A program made the translations under genes and the position numbers. Below the pieces are notes generated by a model. That model saw nothing but the letters and a program-made list of their open reading frames with translations. It had not been told where the DNA came from and ran no database searches. Positions 1-8,841 of a stretch of DNA of 64,000 nucleotides are shown one piece after another (within the stretch, counting starts at the first letter, position 1; the number at the start of each line of letters is the position of its first letter). Origin of the DNA: Streptococcus thalassemiae (lineage in GTDB: Bacteria > Bacillota > Bacilli > Lactobacillales > Streptococcaceae); assembly GCF_903645285.1 (NCBI RefSeq), contig NZ_CAHJXN010000001.1, positions 226,001-290,000 on the forward strand, given 5' to 3'.

Positions 1-474
1 CTTTATGGCCTGGGCTACTCGGTCATTTTCAAGACCTAAAGCGATACCAATCTTAGGATCTACACTCATCTCGATATAGATTGGAATGGCACCACATAGA
101 ACCAGCGCATTGATGGCAGATTTATGGACATTTCGTGGCAGAATAATCTTATCTCCAGCCTTGCAGGTTGACAGAATCATAGTCTGCACCGATGAAGTTG
201 TTCCCCCAATCATGAGAAAAGCATGGGCTGCTCCAAAAGCATCTGCAGCCAGCTCCTCTGCATCTCGAATAATCGAAATGGGGTGGCCTAAATTATCCAA
301 GGGTTTCATCGAATTGACATCAATGCCTACACATTTTTCTCCTAAGAGTTCGACAAGTTCTGGATTTCCTCGTCCACGCTTGTGACCTGGAACATCAAAG
401 GGAACAATCCTTTTCTTGCGCAACTTCACCAAGGCCTCATAAATTGGGGCTTGGTTTTGATCTAACTCTTTCAA
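1..474 (-). CDS. cad: Orn/Lys/Arg decarboxylase, N-terminal part (runs off the window)
   Basis: About 158 N-terminal residues of a PLP-dependent basic amino acid decarboxylase of the fold-I (Orn/Lys/Arg) family; the gene continues beyond base 1. The visible protein contains the family signature region around VPGHKRGRG (residues about 29-37) and a Gly/Thr/Ser-rich stretch (GGTTSSVQ) expected near the cofactor phosphate. I place the start at TTG 472-474: the ATG seen just after the AAAGGAG ribosome binding site is followed at once by an in-frame stop (ATG TCT TGA), while the TTG opens the long frame MKELDQNQ. In pneumococcus this gene is annotated as lysine decarboxylase and heads a polyamine (cadaverine/spermidine) gene cluster; lysine versus arginine specificity cannot be read here. 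No convincing promoter is seen in the 60 bases before it; see the upstream RNA. Confidence 0.85.
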   Translation of the reverse strand, partial: MKELDQNQAPIYEALVKLRKKRIVPFDVPGHKRGRGNPELVELLGEKCVGIDVNSMKPLDNLGHPISIIRDAEELAADAFGAAHAFLMIGGTTSSVQTMILSTCKAGDKIILPRNVHKSAINALVLCGAIPIYIEMSVDPKIGIALGLENDRVAQAIK

Positions 475-537
475 GACATACTCCTTTCAATATTTTTAGG
501 ACCTTATGAAAACTAAGGAACTAAAGGTTGACTCATG

Positions 538-564
538 AAAAAAGAGCAGGATTTCACCTGCTCT
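538..564 (-). terminator. Intrinsic terminator 60 bases upstream of the decarboxylase gene
   Basis: On the minus strand an 8-bp stem AGAGCAGG/CCTGCTCT with a 6-base loop is followed directly by six T. It ends the RNA candidate 538-865 and lies between that RNA's promoter and the decarboxylase gene, so it could either end an independent RNA or act as an attenuator. Confidence 0.8.
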
Positions 565-865
565 GCAATCTTCCGACGTTTTTATGTTTGTTTCTGTTGA
601 GTATGTCTGTTCCCGATGTTTCCTAACTCTCTAGTAGCAAATATTACGTACTTTATTGATCGTTTCACAAGATGACGTGTGCTTTCACCACACTAAAAAT
701 TTATGAATTAGGACAAACGTCCTAACATCAACTTATAAAAGTAGGCTTTTAACCCTATCAATAATGTGGTTTTTCAACCACGCTTCGGCATTCAACCCTG
801 CCTGTCCGTAGGCATTTTTTACTCGGGTTTATATTTGCTAGAAAACATCATCTCATTTTCTAAGC
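538..865 (-). ncRNA. Structured RNA candidate upstream of the decarboxylase gene
   Basis: About 328 nt with no credible ORF, bounded by a near-consensus promoter (872-900) and a strong terminator (538-564). On the minus strand a 10-bp long-range helix can form between 831-840 and 635-644 (UAGCAAAUAU with AUAUUUGCUA). Local hairpins are also visible: a 5' stem (839-845 with 856-862), GUGGUU-GAAA-AACCAC, UUAGGAC-GUUU-GUCCUAA and GUGU-GGUGAAAGC-ACAC. I could not match it to RNase P RNA, 6S RNA, SRP RNA, T-box, lysine or other riboswitch motifs that I know. It may be an independent small RNA or a leader of the decarboxylase operon. The 475-1171 stretch holds no other feature I can support apart from the two promoters. 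Confidence 0.55.
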
Positions 866-871
866 TTTATT

Positions 872-900
872 ACTATATCATGTTTTTAAGAACTTGTAAA
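872..900 (-). promoter_or_regulatory. Sigma-70-type promoter for the structured RNA 538-865
   Basis: Minus strand TTTACA (895-900), 17-base spacer, TATAGT (872-877); predicted start near 865. Box match and spacing are close to consensus. Confidence 0.7.
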
Positions 901-1123
901 GCGTTTTACGAAAAAAATATAAAAAAGTTCGCAAAATATTTGGATTTTATTTGATTTAATACTCATTATTCTCTTGTAAACGATTATAAAGTGAACAAAA
1001 TGTTTATCGTATTTAATTTAAAAATTCTATACTCTTTACCTTCGGTGTTTGATCTATCAGAGAAGATGTCGACATTTTTATATCATTAAAATCGTGCAAC
1101 TTTTTTCAGATACTTTTAAAAGA

Positions 1124-1152
1124 TTGATTTCCCTATATTTTTCCTTTATACT
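1124..1152 (+). promoter_or_regulatory. Promoter of the VIT-family transporter gene
   Basis: TTGATT (1124-1129), 17-base spacer, TATACT (1147-1152), about 20 bases before the start codon of the gene, with an AAGGAG ribosome binding site between. Confidence 0.65.
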
Positions 1153-1171
1153 GGATAAAAAGGAGATTAGT

Positions 1172-1867
1172 ATGTCAGAAACAAATCACGAAATTGATTC
1201 AAACTTTGCAGGGCGTTTAAATATCCTGCGTGCAGGTGTTCTTGGTGCCAACGATGGAATTATTTCCATTGCTGGTGTGGTTATTGGGGTTGCTAGTGCT
1301 ACGAGCAATATCTGGATTATCTTTTTATCAGGTTTTGCGGCTATCTTAGCTGGTGCCTTTTCAATGGCTGGTGGAGAATATGTGTCCGTTTCAACTCAAA
1401 AAGATACTGAGGAAGCGGCCGTTGCGCGTGAGCAACTCTTGCTAGACCAAGATATAGAGTTAGCCAAAAAGTCCCTCTATGCTGCTTATATCCAAAATGA
1501 TGAGTGTGAAACATCAGCCCAACTTCTCACCAACAAAGCCTTTTTAAATAATCCGCTCAAGGCTTTGGTAGAGGAAAAATATGGGATTGAGTATGAAGAA
1601 TTTACCAATCCTTGGCATGCTGCTATCTCTAGCTTTATTTCTTTTTTCCTTGGTAGCTTACCACCAATGCTTTCAATTACCATTTTCCCAAGTGAATACC
1701 GCATCCCTGCTACTGTCCTTATCGTCGGTGTGGCCCTTCTTCTCACTGGTTACACTAGTGCCAAACTTGGAAAAGCCCCAACCAAAACAGCTATGATTCG
1801 AAACCTCACTATTGGTCTCTTGACTATGGGAGTTACCTTCTTGCTCGGACAACTTTTCAGCATTTAA
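1172..1867 (+). CDS. VIT1/CCC1 family membrane transporter (iron/manganese type)
   Basis: 231-residue membrane protein of the VIT1/CCC1 family, which in plants and yeast moves Fe(II)/Mn(II) into vacuoles; in bacteria a role in metal homeostasis or export is presumed. The N-terminal GVLGANDGIISIAGVV segment (residues about 22-37) is the family's first helix with its conserved Asn-Asp-Gly. A second helix carries GAFSMAGGEYVS, and three hydrophobic segments near the C-terminus follow a soluble charged region rich in Glu (about 80-145). The frame is open further upstream, but ATG 1172 is preceded by AAAAAGGAG at good distance, so I chose it. The gene is single, with its own promoter, followed at once by a BOX element and a terminator. 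The substrate is inferred from the family only. Confidence 0.85.
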   Translation: MSETNHEIDSNFAGRLNILRAGVLGANDGIISIAGVVIGVASATSNIWIIFLSGFAAILAGAFSMAGGEYVSVSTQKDTEEAAVAREQLLLDQDIELAKKSLYAAYIQNDECETSAQLLTNKAFLNNPLKALVEEKYGIEYEEFTNPWHAAISSFISFFLGSLPPMLSITIFPSEYRIPATVLIVGVALLLTGYTSAKLGKAPTKTAMIRNLTIGLLTMGVTFLLGQLFSI

Positions 1868-2106
1868 TACTCTTCGAAAATCTCTTCAAACCACGTCAGC
1901 TTCGCCTTGCCGTGTATATGTTACTGACTTCGTCAGTTCTATCCACAACCTCAAAACAGTGTTTTGAGCTGACTTCGTCAGTTCTATCTGCAACCTCAAA
2001 GCAGTGTTTTGAGCTGACTTCGTCAGTTCTATCTGCAACCTCAAAGCAGTGCTTTGAGCAACCTGCGGCTAGCTTCCTAGTTTGCTTTTTGATTTTCATT
2101 GAGTAT
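1868..2106 (+). repeat. BOX element, boxA-boxB3-boxC
   Basis: Pneumococcal interspersed repeat starting TACTCTTCGAAAATC and ending at CATTGAGTA. boxA lies at about 1868-1924, followed by three 45-base boxB units (1925-1969, 1970-2014, 2015-2059), each with TGACTTCGTCAG and an inner palindrome (AAAACAGTGTTTT type), then boxC (about 2060-2106). It begins one base after the stop codon of the VIT-family gene. Confidence 0.92.
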
Positions 2107-2118
2107 AAAAGACAAGAA

Positions 2119-2150
2119 ATACCTCGATTTTGAAGTCGAGGTATCTTTTT
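2119..2150. terminator. Terminator between convergent genes
   Basis: 9-bp stem ATACCTCGA/TCGAGGTAT with an 8-base loop, then seven T on the plus strand. It separates the VIT-family gene plus BOX from the convergent bceB gene. Confidence 0.8.
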
Positions 2151-4139
2151 TTACATTTGCACAATCTTGCGATAACTTCTTGAAGTAATCATGAAAATCA
2201 GCACATAGGCGATGAGGAAGATAGCGCAGATAGACAAGGTCACAATCAACATCATAGTCGTATCCAGTACACCAATCACTTTTAAAATCAGACTAAGCAT
2301 ATGGTAGGCAAAGGCTAGATGTAGGAAGGCAAAAAGCAAAGGAAGGAAGAAAACAGTTAAAACCTGTTTGTTGATGGTTTGCTTGATTTGCTTTTGATCT
2401 AAACCGACTTTCTGCAAGATAATAAAGCGTTCACGGTCTTCGTAGCCTTCAGAAATTTGTTTGTAGTAGATGACAAGAACGGTTCCGACCATAAAGATAA
2501 TGGATAGGAAAATACCGATAAAGAAGACACCACCAAAGAGGGCACTCATCTGAGAACTAGCATCTGATAAATTACTACCATAAACATAGCTACCTTCCGT
2601 GTTTAATTGAGCATTAAATTGATCGAGGTATTTATCATACTCGTCAGCGACCTTGAGTTGTTCTTCTTCACTGGCATTTACATTCATACCACCGTAAAAC
2701 TGATTATAGATAGCCGAATCTGGGAATTGATCCAAAAAGGCTTGTAAATCAGGTACAACAAGATAATTGTAATCAGCAGTCAAAATATTAAACTGATTTG
2801 GGACATGGTTGACAATGAAATCTTTATTAAATTCTTCTTTGACAGAAAATTGATGATCATTCAGAATTAGAGTTTTCTGTTCTTTAACTCCCTCATTCTT
2901 GGCAAAGAGTCCGACCTCATTTCCTGATAGAGACAGTTTTTGACCAGTCATATTTTCATAATCTTTTTGGTCAAATACCATGAAAACTGTTGTGGGTTGG
3001 ACACGATTTTGTCCTTTTTCAAAAAGGGTTAACTTATTTCCTTCTTGGTTCGCAACACCGAAGTAAGTGTAACGAAACACTTCTTTTTCTTTAATCTTAT
3101 AACCTTTGTCACTTGCAAACTGGCTCAAGAGTTTGTCCAAGTCTTCTTTTTCAACATTTTGCCCTGAAACCCCAAAATCATGAGGATTTAGAACTTTTTT
3201 AAAGGATTCTGCGGAATTGAAAATGCTTGTCGCTGCTGACATGGTTACCAAAACCATTGTTGACAAAATAGCAATAGTTGCTAGTCCAACTGCATTTTTC
3301 TTCATACGGAAAATCAAGTTGGAAACAGATATGAGGTTATTAGGTTGGTAATAGTATTTCTTGTTTTTCTTTAAGATTTGAAGGAAAACGGTAATTCCTG
3401 CATTGAACAAAAGATAAGTACCAAAGATAACCAGTAAAACAGCTATGAAGAAGGTTGTTAAGGCTGTAAGAGGATCTTTTACCGTAAGGGCAAGATAATA
3501 GCCAATCCCTAAACTAATCGAACCAAGAATCGTTTGGAGAGGTAGGAAACGACCTTTTTTCTCTCCGCTTGCTTTCTCACGCGAGAGCTGGAGGGCATTC
3601 ATACGGGCGATTCGAAGGGCATTCAGGAACATGAGGCCTAGGAAAATCAAACCAAAGACAAGAAGTACTGTAATGACAACTTTCATCTGGAAGGTAGCGA
3701 CCAGCTCAACCTTCAATTTCATCAGTTTGAGCAAGAAAGCGAAAATTAACTTGTCAAACAAGGCTCCAATACCGATACCCGCTCCAACAGTTAGAATCCC
3801 AAATAGCACTAACTCCTTAAAGGTCATACTGATTAGATGACGCTTCTCCAAACCCAGCATGCCATAAATTCCTAGTTCCTTGGAACGATTTTTCATAACA
3901 AAACTATTGGCATAGAGGACGATAATGGCTGACGCAAGTGTGACGACAAACATACCAAATCCAAGTGTAGCCTGAATGGTTGTTCCTCCACGGATTTCCG
4001 CAATCTTGGGATTGAAGGTTAGAGAGTAAAAGAGATAGGTGACAGTGACTGCCAAGAGAACAGCTAGCGCAAAAGGATAGTAGAGTTTGCGGTTTTTAAT
4101 CAAGTTTGATACCGCTAACTTATTGGTTAATCGAAACAT
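2151..4139 (-). CDS. bceB: BceB-type ABC transporter permease
   Basis: 662-residue permease of the BceB/FtsX-like family that, with its ATPase partner, confers resistance to bacitracin-like and other cell-wall-active peptides. Visible features: a first membrane helix at about residues 18-38, an N-terminal FtsX-like block of three further helices (about 55-175), two more pairs near 205-265, a large extracellular domain of roughly 200 residues (about 310-520) as is typical of Bce permeases, and three C-terminal helices. One base separates its start from the stop of the ATPase gene, so the two are cotranscribed. No two-component regulator is encoded nearby, so control must come from elsewhere; the palindrome at 5109-5130 is a good operator candidate. 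The peptide substrate is not readable from sequence. Confidence 0.88.
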   Translation of the reverse strand: MFRLTNKLAVSNLIKNRKLYYPFALAVLLAVTVTYLFYSLTFNPKIAEIRGGTTIQATLGFGMFVVTLASAIIVLYANSFVMKNRSKELGIYGMLGLEKRHLISMTFKELVLFGILTVGAGIGIGALFDKLIFAFLLKLMKLKVELVATFQMKVVITVLLVFGLIFLGLMFLNALRIARMNALQLSREKASGEKKGRFLPLQTILGSISLGIGYYLALTVKDPLTALTTFFIAVLLVIFGTYLLFNAGITVFLQILKKNKKYYYQPNNLISVSNLIFRMKKNAVGLATIAILSTMVLVTMSAATSIFNSAESFKKVLNPHDFGVSGQNVEKEDLDKLLSQFASDKGYKIKEKEVFRYTYFGVANQEGNKLTLFEKGQNRVQPTTVFMVFDQKDYENMTGQKLSLSGNEVGLFAKNEGVKEQKTLILNDHQFSVKEEFNKDFIVNHVPNQFNILTADYNYLVVPDLQAFLDQFPDSAIYNQFYGGMNVNASEEEQLKVADEYDKYLDQFNAQLNTEGSYVYGSNLSDASSQMSALFGGVFFIGIFLSIIFMVGTVLVIYYKQISEGYEDRERFIILQKVGLDQKQIKQTINKQVLTVFFLPLLFAFLHLAFAYHMLSLILKVIGVLDTTMMLIVTLSICAIFLIAYVLIFMITSRSYRKIVQM

Positions 4140-4140
4140 A

Positions 4141-4899
4141 CTAATTCACCTCGCTTGCCATGACAGTCAAGGTATCAGAAATTTCTTGGAACATCTGACG
4201 TTCTGTCTTCTCTCCACGGTAGATTTGGTTGTAAAGAATGCCGTCTTTGATAAAGAGCACACGTTTAGCTCTGCTGGCTGCTGCTGTGGAGTGGGTTACC
4301 ATGAGAATAGTTTGGCCGCGCTCATTGATTTCATCAAAGACATCAAGTAAGGCTGCAGAGGACTTGGAATCAAGGGCTCCTGTTGGCTCATCCGCAAGGA
4401 GAATTTCAGGTTCTGTGATGATGGCGCGGGCTACTGCTACACGCTGTTTCTGCCCACCAGAAATCTCGTAAGGATACTTCTCTTGCAATTGGTTGATGCC
4501 TAGATTCTCAGCTGTCACCACCAATTTCTTCATCATCTCCGTAATGGGTCTTCTTGACAAGACAAGCGGAAGTAAGATATTGTCCTTAACAGACAGAGTA
4601 TCTAGCAAGTTAAAGTCCTGGAATACAAAACCTAATTTTTCACGACGGAAACTAGAAGCCTGTGAATTTTTAATAGTTGCTGTGTCTGTTCCATTCAAGT
4701 AAACCTGTCCACGACTTGGTTTATCCAGCATAGCTAGGATATTGAGAAGAGTTGATTTACCCGAACCAGACTCACCCATGATGGCAACGTAGTCACCCTT
4801 TTCGACGGTAAAGTGAATATCCTTGAGGGCTTCTACTTGGTTGCCCTGAAAACGAGTTTTATAAATTTTTTGAACGTGTTTTACATCTAAAAGTGTCAT
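4141..4899 (-). CDS. bceA: BceA-type ABC transporter ATP-binding protein
   Basis: 252-residue ABC ATPase. Walker [10 protein letters not shown] lies at about residues 40-48, the Q-loop at VFQDFNLLD, the signature [14 protein letters not shown] about residue 145, Walker [13 protein letters not shown] and the H-loop MVTHS. The pattern is that of the MacB/LolD/BceA subfamily that drives FtsX-like permeases. The frame is open further upstream, but the ATG at 4897-4899 (MTLLDVKHV) sits behind AAAGGAG and gives the usual family length. It follows a 36-residue ORF by 14 bases and precedes bceB by one base, forming a three-cistron transcript. Confidence 0.9.
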   Translation of the reverse strand: MTLLDVKHVQKIYKTRFQGNQVEALKDIHFTVEKGDYVAIMGESGSGKSTLLNILAMLDKPSRGQVYLNGTDTATIKNSQASSFRREKLGFVFQDFNLLDTLSVKDNILLPLVLSRRPITEMMKKLVVTAENLGINQLQEKYPYEISGGQKQRVAVARAIITEPEILLADEPTGALDSKSSAALLDVFDEINERGQTILMVTHSTAAASRAKRVLFIKDGILYNQIYRGEKTERQMFQEISDTLTVMASEVN

Positions 4900-4913
4900 G
4901 AGAATCTCCTTTC

Positions 4914-5024
4914 TTAATATCCCATCAAATGAAATGTTGCTTGCATCATAGCGCATCCCAGCTGAACGCACTCGATTTCTTTGTGGCTTGGTTTTCTTGT
5001 TTTCTTCTGTAAGGTTTGTTTCAT
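4914..5024 (-). CDS. 36-residue ORF in the bceAB leader
   Basis: Short ORF, ATG at 5022-5024 behind a full AAAGGAG ribosome binding site, TAA at 4914-4916. The product starts MKQTLQKKTRKPSHK and ends CAMMQATFHLMGY: a basic first half and a hydrophobic, Met- and Cys-containing second half. Its stop lies 14 bases before the bceA start, and the bceA ribosome binding site follows directly, so translation could be coupled. No family is recognised. It may be a leader peptide, a small membrane-interacting regulator of the transporter, or simply an unannotated small protein. The strong ribosome binding site and its position are the evidence that it is translated. Confidence 0.55.
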   Translation of the reverse strand: MKQTLQKKTRKPSHKEIECVQLGCAMMQATFHLMGY

Positions 5025-5108
5025 GATGTTACTCCTTTGTTCTTTATGAGTCTAGTTTACATCAAAAAAAGACCGCTTGCCATAACCTAACCTTACAAAA
5101 GAGACTTT

Positions 5109-5130
5109 AATCTTACATTTTTGTAAGATT
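5109..5130 (-). promoter_or_regulatory. Palindromic operator, BceR-like, upstream of bceAB
   Basis: Perfect inverted repeat AATCTTACA-N4-TGTAAGATT. Its core TTACA-N4-TGTAA matches the binding pattern known for BceR-type response regulators. It lies about 85 bases upstream of the 36-residue ORF that opens the bceAB transcript. The regulator itself is not encoded in this window; assignment to it is inference. Confidence 0.6.
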
Positions 5131-5165
5131 GGGGGAAATGTAAGCAAAATTACTTGGAAAATGAT

Positions 5166-5194
5166 TTGATTTCCTATTTTTAAAATTGTAAAAT
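5166..5194 (+). promoter_or_regulatory. Candidate promoter for the 65-residue membrane protein
   Basis: TTGATT (5166-5171), 17-base spacer, TAAAAT (5189-5194). It would leave a leader of about 125 bases before the ORF at 5327. An unusual GGAAAGGAGG at about 5218 has no useful start codon after it. Confidence 0.45.
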
Positions 5195-5326
5195 ATAAGT
5201 GTGAAAAGGCTTACTTTGGAAAGGAGGAAGCGGGAACTAACATTTGAGTAAGCTTACCTAGATAACATACCATTAAATTGAACACTTGTAAGTCGTTCTA
5301 AGTATCAGGAAAGAAGGTGCGCTTTA

Positions 5327-5524
5327 ATGAAACACAAAGAACATATACTCATCGGACTTCTCTATCTCCTCTCTCCATTCATCGGTCAGCTCTTAGTTGA
5401 AAAGACATACTTTATCGGTACAAGAATTACAGCTACTGCTTATGCTATTTGCTGGCTATCAGTTGTTATCAGTATCCATTATTTATCAAAAAATGTATTG
5501 TCTCAGCATGAAAAATCAGATTAG
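5327..5524 (+). CDS. Small hypothetical membrane protein (65 residues)
   Basis: 65-residue protein with two predicted membrane helices (about residues 7-24 and 35-54), a positively charged start MKHKEH and a polar C-terminal tail. A purine-rich AGGAAAGAAGG lies 8-19 bases before the ATG. No family is recognised. It stands alone between the divergent bceAB operon and a convergent PspC-domain gene, and is followed by a strong bidirectional terminator. Confidence 0.6.
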   Translation: MKHKEHILIGLLYLLSPFIGQLLVEKTYFIGTRITATAYAICWLSVVISIHYLSKNVLSQHEKSD

Positions 5525-5590
5525 AAAACCTGAGTTTAAAATAATATTTTTAGTTTGTAGAAGAAGCTGGGAAAATATTATTAAAAGTAA

Positions 5591-5636
5591 AAAAGCTTTA
5601 AATCAAGCAGTTTAGACTATTGATTTAAAGCTTTTT
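5591..5636. terminator. Bidirectional terminator
   Basis: 16-bp stem AAAAGCTTTAAATCAA / TTGATTTAAAGCTTTT, flanked by A- and T-runs. It serves the 65-residue ORF on the plus strand and the PspC-domain gene on the minus strand. Confidence 0.8.
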
Positions 5637-5662
5637 GCTTATTCTTAATCTTTTGTAGAACC

Positions 5663-5935
5663 TCACCAAAACCATCCTTCGTTATCGTCAATGGCTTGGG
5701 CTTCTTTGCGTTTTCGTGGGCCTGTTCCATACATTTCTGCTTCGATTTCTTCCTTGGTTGGCATGATAGAAGCTAGGATGATATAGATAATCACGCCAAG
5801 TCCAAAGTTTGCAACTGTGAAAATAGCAAACAAAAAACGAACAAGGGTAACGTCAAAGTTCCACTTATCTGACAGACCTGCAAGAACTCCTGAAATCATG
5901 CGATTTCGTTTCATTTTATAAAATTTACTGTTCAT
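5663..5935 (-). CDS. PspC-domain (phage-shock-like) membrane protein
   Basis: 90-residue protein with the PspC domain: the first half carries the conserved block around SGVLAGLSDKWNFDVTLVR, followed by one membrane helix (about residues 30-55) and a charged cytoplasmic tail. PspC-domain proteins act in envelope-stress responses; in Gram-positives they are often linked to cell-wall stress systems. I chose ATG 5933-5935 (MNSKFYKMKRN) because GAGGAAAT lies just upstream and the first residues of the longer frame are not conserved-looking. It is a single gene next to sprT on the same strand, 58 bases downstream of the sprT stop. Confidence 0.85.
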   Translation of the reverse strand: MNSKFYKMKRNRMISGVLAGLSDKWNFDVTLVRFLFAIFTVANFGLGVIIYIILASIMPTKEEIEAEMYGTGPRKRKEAQAIDDNEGWFW

Positions 5936-5993
5936 GATATTTCCTCTTTCTGCTAAGTTAGACATAGTATATCACGGGTAGGCTCGGCTTTCA

Positions 5994-6443
5994 TCAGTCT
6001 TCAGGCTGATTTATCAGAAGCAATTTACCTCGACAAAGTCCACAGCGATAGCGTTTGGTATCAATCCTTCGCTTGCGATGATAACTTTGCTGGCAGGATT
6101 GGCAACGATAGAGCTTGATTGGCTTGGCGTTACTATTTGTCAAAGAGGGCACAAAGCGTAATCCATCCACTGCTTTCAACAGTTCCTTAAAATCCCGATC
6201 CTTGTGTTGATAGCCCTTCCCTTGAAAATAGAGGTGATAGTGACAGAGTTCATGGCGAACAATTTTCCTAAAAACGTCTAAACCCAGTTCTTTATAAACC
6301 TTAGGATTAAAATCCAAATGCCCATCTTTGGGGAAAAATCGCCCACCTGTCGAACGTAGACGAGAATTCCACTGAGCTTGATGGATAAAAGGTCTGCCGA
6401 AGTCTTTTAGTGAAACCTGCTTGACGTAATCAGTCAGTTTCAT
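5994..6443 (-). CDS. SprT-like zinc metalloprotein
   Basis: 149-residue SprT/YdhK-type protein. The zinc-protease-like motif HELCHYH lies at about residues 60-66, and the C-terminal part has two CxxC pairs (CQSC, CGLC) of a zinc ribbon. The function in bacteria is not established. The ATG at 6441-6443 ([10 protein letters not shown]) lies inside the end of tex, overlapping it by 14 bases, and a GGAGCGAGGAG-like ribosome binding site is embedded in the tex 3' end. This indicates translational coupling with tex. Confidence 0.85.
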   Translation of the reverse strand: MKLTDYVKQVSLKDFGRPFIHQAQWNSRLRSTGGRFFPKDGHLDFNPKVYKELGLDVFRKIVRHELCHYHLYFQGKGYQHKDRDFKELLKAVDGLRFVPSLTNSNAKPIKLYRCQSCQQSYHRKRRIDTKRYRCGLCRGKLLLINQPED

Positions 6444-8559
6444 TTGGAGCGAGGAGCGACAGATTGACTTTTTCACGTTCAGTATCAATTTTCTTGACCC
6501 AAACGGTCACCAAATCACCAACTGACACCACTTGGCTAGGATGTTTGATAAATTTGCGACTCATATGGGAAATATGAATCAGACCGTCCTCGTGAATCCC
6601 AATATCAACGAAGGCACCGAAGTCAACGACATTACGCACCACACCTTCCAGCTTCTGACCAACCACTAAGTCTTTGATATCTAGGACATCTTGGCGAAGT
6701 ACAGGTGCGTCAAAGGAATCACGGAAATCTCGACCTGGTTTGAGAAGGTCTGCAATGATATCTTTAAGAGTTTCTGGACCAAGGTCTAGCTCTTGCGCCA
6801 TTTCCTTGACTGAAAGAGACTTGAGTTTACTTTGGGCTTCTTCATTCAAGTCCTTGATATCCAAGCGTTTGAAAAGTTCCTTAACGGCAGCATAGTTTTC
6901 TGGGTGAACTCCTGTATTATCAAGGATATTGCTACTTTCAGGGATACGGAGGAAACCAGCTGCCTGCTCAAAGGCCTTAGCTCCCAGACGAGGAACTTTC
7001 TTGATTTGGGCGCGCGAAGTAATTTTCCCTTCTTCCTCACGGTATTTGACAATATTTTCAGAGATAGTTTTATTGAGTCCAGCTACATGGGAAAGAAGAG
7101 CTGGGCTGGCTGTATTGACGTTGACACCAACTTGGTTTACCACTGTATCCACGACAAAGTCCAGACTTTCAGACAGTTTCTTCTGACTGACATCGTACTG
7201 GTACTGGCCGACACCAATTGATTTTGGATCGATTTTGACCAATTCCGCAAGGGGGTCCTGCAAACGACGGGCGATAGAAATTGCCGAACGCTTTTCAACG
7301 GTCAAGTCTGGAAACTCCTGACGAGCAAGTTCACTGGTAGAATAGACCGAAGCGCCACTTTCATTGACAATAACATAGCTGACTTCAGGGAAATCTTTAA
7401 GAACTTCCGCCACAAAGGCTTCACTTTCTCGACTGGCCGTCCCATTTCCGATAGCAATGATCTCTACACCGTATTGACCAATCAAATCTGCCAAATCTTT
7501 CTTGGCTTCTTCGATTTGACGAGCCGATGCTGGTTTGACAGGATAAATGACCTGAGTTGTCAGCATTTTTCCTGTTGCATCCACGACAGCTAGCTTGGCA
7601 CCTGTACGAAAGGCAGGGTCAAATCCTAGAACCACGCGCCCTTTCAGCGGAGCAACTAAGAGCAGATTGCGCAGGTTGTCCGAAAAGAGTTGGATAGCTC
7701 CTTCTTCTGCTTTCTCAGTTAGTTCTGTCCGAATACGGCGCTCGATAGCAGGCAAAACTTTTTTCTTAACTGACTGCTGAACAACTTCATCTATATAGGC
7801 GTTTTTCACCTTGAAACGAGCAGCAAAGAAAGCTAGAATGCGGTCCGTCGCATGTTCAAAACCGACCTTCAAGACACCTAGCTTCTCCCCACGATTGAGG
7901 GCCAAAGTACGATAACCCTGCATATTTCCAACCGTCTCTGAAAAATCATAATAAATCTGAAAAACCTGCTTTTCATCAAGACTTTCATCCTTGACTTGAG
8001 AAGTGAGTTTAGAGTGTCTAAGCACCTCCTGATAAGTCATGGAACGCAAGGTCACATCTTCCGATAAGGCTTCAACCAAAATATCAACTGCACCAGACAA
8101 TGCTTCCTTACCAGTCGCAAATCCTTCACAGACAAACTTTTCAGCCTCTTTCTCTAAGTCCGCTACATTCTGCAAAATCAAGCGAGCAAGAGGAAAGAGT
8201 CCCGCTTCACGGGCAATGGTTGCCTTGGTTCGACGCTTTTCCTTGTAAGGAAGATAGAGTTCTTCTACATCTGCTAGTTTTTCGGCAGCTAAGATAGCTT
8301 CTTCCAACTCCTTGGTCAGCTTGCCTTGCTCTTGAATCTTAGCCAAGACAGCTTCCTTACGGTCATTGAGGTTTGTCAGACTTTTATCCAAGTCAATAAT
8401 GGCCTTAATCGCCACCTCATCCAGACTACCAGTCATGTCCTTGCGATAACGCGCGATAAAGGGAATAGTCGCCCCTTCAGCTGTCAAACTTAGAACAGTA
8501 TCAATTTGCTTTAACGTCACTCCCAAATCCTGAGAGATTTTTTCATATTTTTTATCCAT
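6430..8559 (-). CDS. tex: Tex transcription accessory protein
   Basis: 709-residue Tex family RNA-binding protein. In order: N-terminal helical domain, YqgF/RNase H-like domain (about residues 320-450, with [14 protein letters not shown]), helix-hairpin-helix segments (about 480-560, [16 protein letters not shown]), and a C-terminal S1 RNA-binding domain (about 630-705, [21 protein letters not shown]). Tex binds RNA and the transcription machinery and influences expression of toxins in some species; in pneumococcus it is non-essential in culture. I use the start [13 protein letters not shown] because the upstream residues lack a ribosome binding site. Confidence 0.93.
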   Translation of the reverse strand: MDKKYEKISQDLGVTLKQIDTVLSLTAEGATIPFIARYRKDMTGSLDEVAIKAIIDLDKSLTNLNDRKEAVLAKIQEQGKLTKELEEAILAAEKLADVEELYLPYKEKRRTKATIAREAGLFPLARLILQNVADLEKEAEKFVCEGFATGKEALSGAVDILVEALSEDVTLRSMTYQEVLRHSKLTSQVKDESLDEKQVFQIYYDFSETVGNMQGYRTLALNRGEKLGVLKVGFEHATDRILAFFAARFKVKNAYIDEVVQQSVKKKVLPAIERRIRTELTEKAEEGAIQLFSDNLRNLLLVAPLKGRVVLGFDPAFRTGAKLAVVDATGKMLTTQVIYPVKPASARQIEEAKKDLADLIGQYGVEIIAIGNGTASRESEAFVAEVLKDFPEVSYVIVNESGASVYSTSELARQEFPDLTVEKRSAISIARRLQDPLAELVKIDPKSIGVGQYQYDVSQKKLSESLDFVVDTVVNQVGVNVNTASPALLSHVAGLNKTISENIVKYREEEGKITSRAQIKKVPRLGAKAFEQAAGFLRIPESSNILDNTGVHPENYAAVKELFKRLDIKDLNEEAQSKLKSLSVKEMAQELDLGPETLKDIIADLLKPGRDFRDSFDAPVLRQDVLDIKDLVVGQKLEGVVRNVVDFGAFVDIGIHEDGLIHISHMSRKFIKHPSQVVSVGDLVTVWVKKIDTEREKVNLSLLAPNETD

Positions 8560-8785
8560 GAATCTATTATACCACAAGCTAATCTTATTCAAATTATCTC
8601 TTACAATTTTAAAACATAAGTTGGGAAATAAATTTACTTCATTTCAATATTCTATTCATTGAGAAGGTTGCAATTTAATTCTAATAGTTTACAAAAGAAT
8701 CTATGAGTAATTTCATTTTTTTATTTTTGACAAAACGCTTTATAAAGCTATTTGTTGAAGTTAACGAATCAATTTTCAGTGCAAA

Positions 8786-8813
8786 TAAAAAACCGTAAGT
8801 CTGAGCCTGCGGT
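8786..8813 (-). terminator. Second terminator-like hairpin downstream of the small RNA
   Basis: Minus strand ACCGCAGG...CTTACGGT stem (one mismatch), followed by TTTTTTATTT. It would back up the terminator at 8842-8869. The 8560-9130 interval between tex and the small ORF holds only this, the RNA candidate and promoters. Confidence 0.5.
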
Positions 8814-8841
8814 GGGTGTAATCTATTTTGAAATTTTAAAT

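Noticed and set aside
538..865. RNase P RNA or 6S RNA
   Set aside because: The GAGGAAAGTCC core of RNase P RNA is missing, and the fold is not the single long bulged hairpin of 6S RNA.
766..954. 62-codon plus-strand ORF
   Set aside because: It lies antisense to the structured RNA candidate and its promoter, with no ribosome binding site.
1912..2133. Repetitive ORFs in both strands over 1896-2133
   Set aside because: These are translations of the BOX element's boxB repeats, not genes; the same holds for the ORF at 23191-23391.
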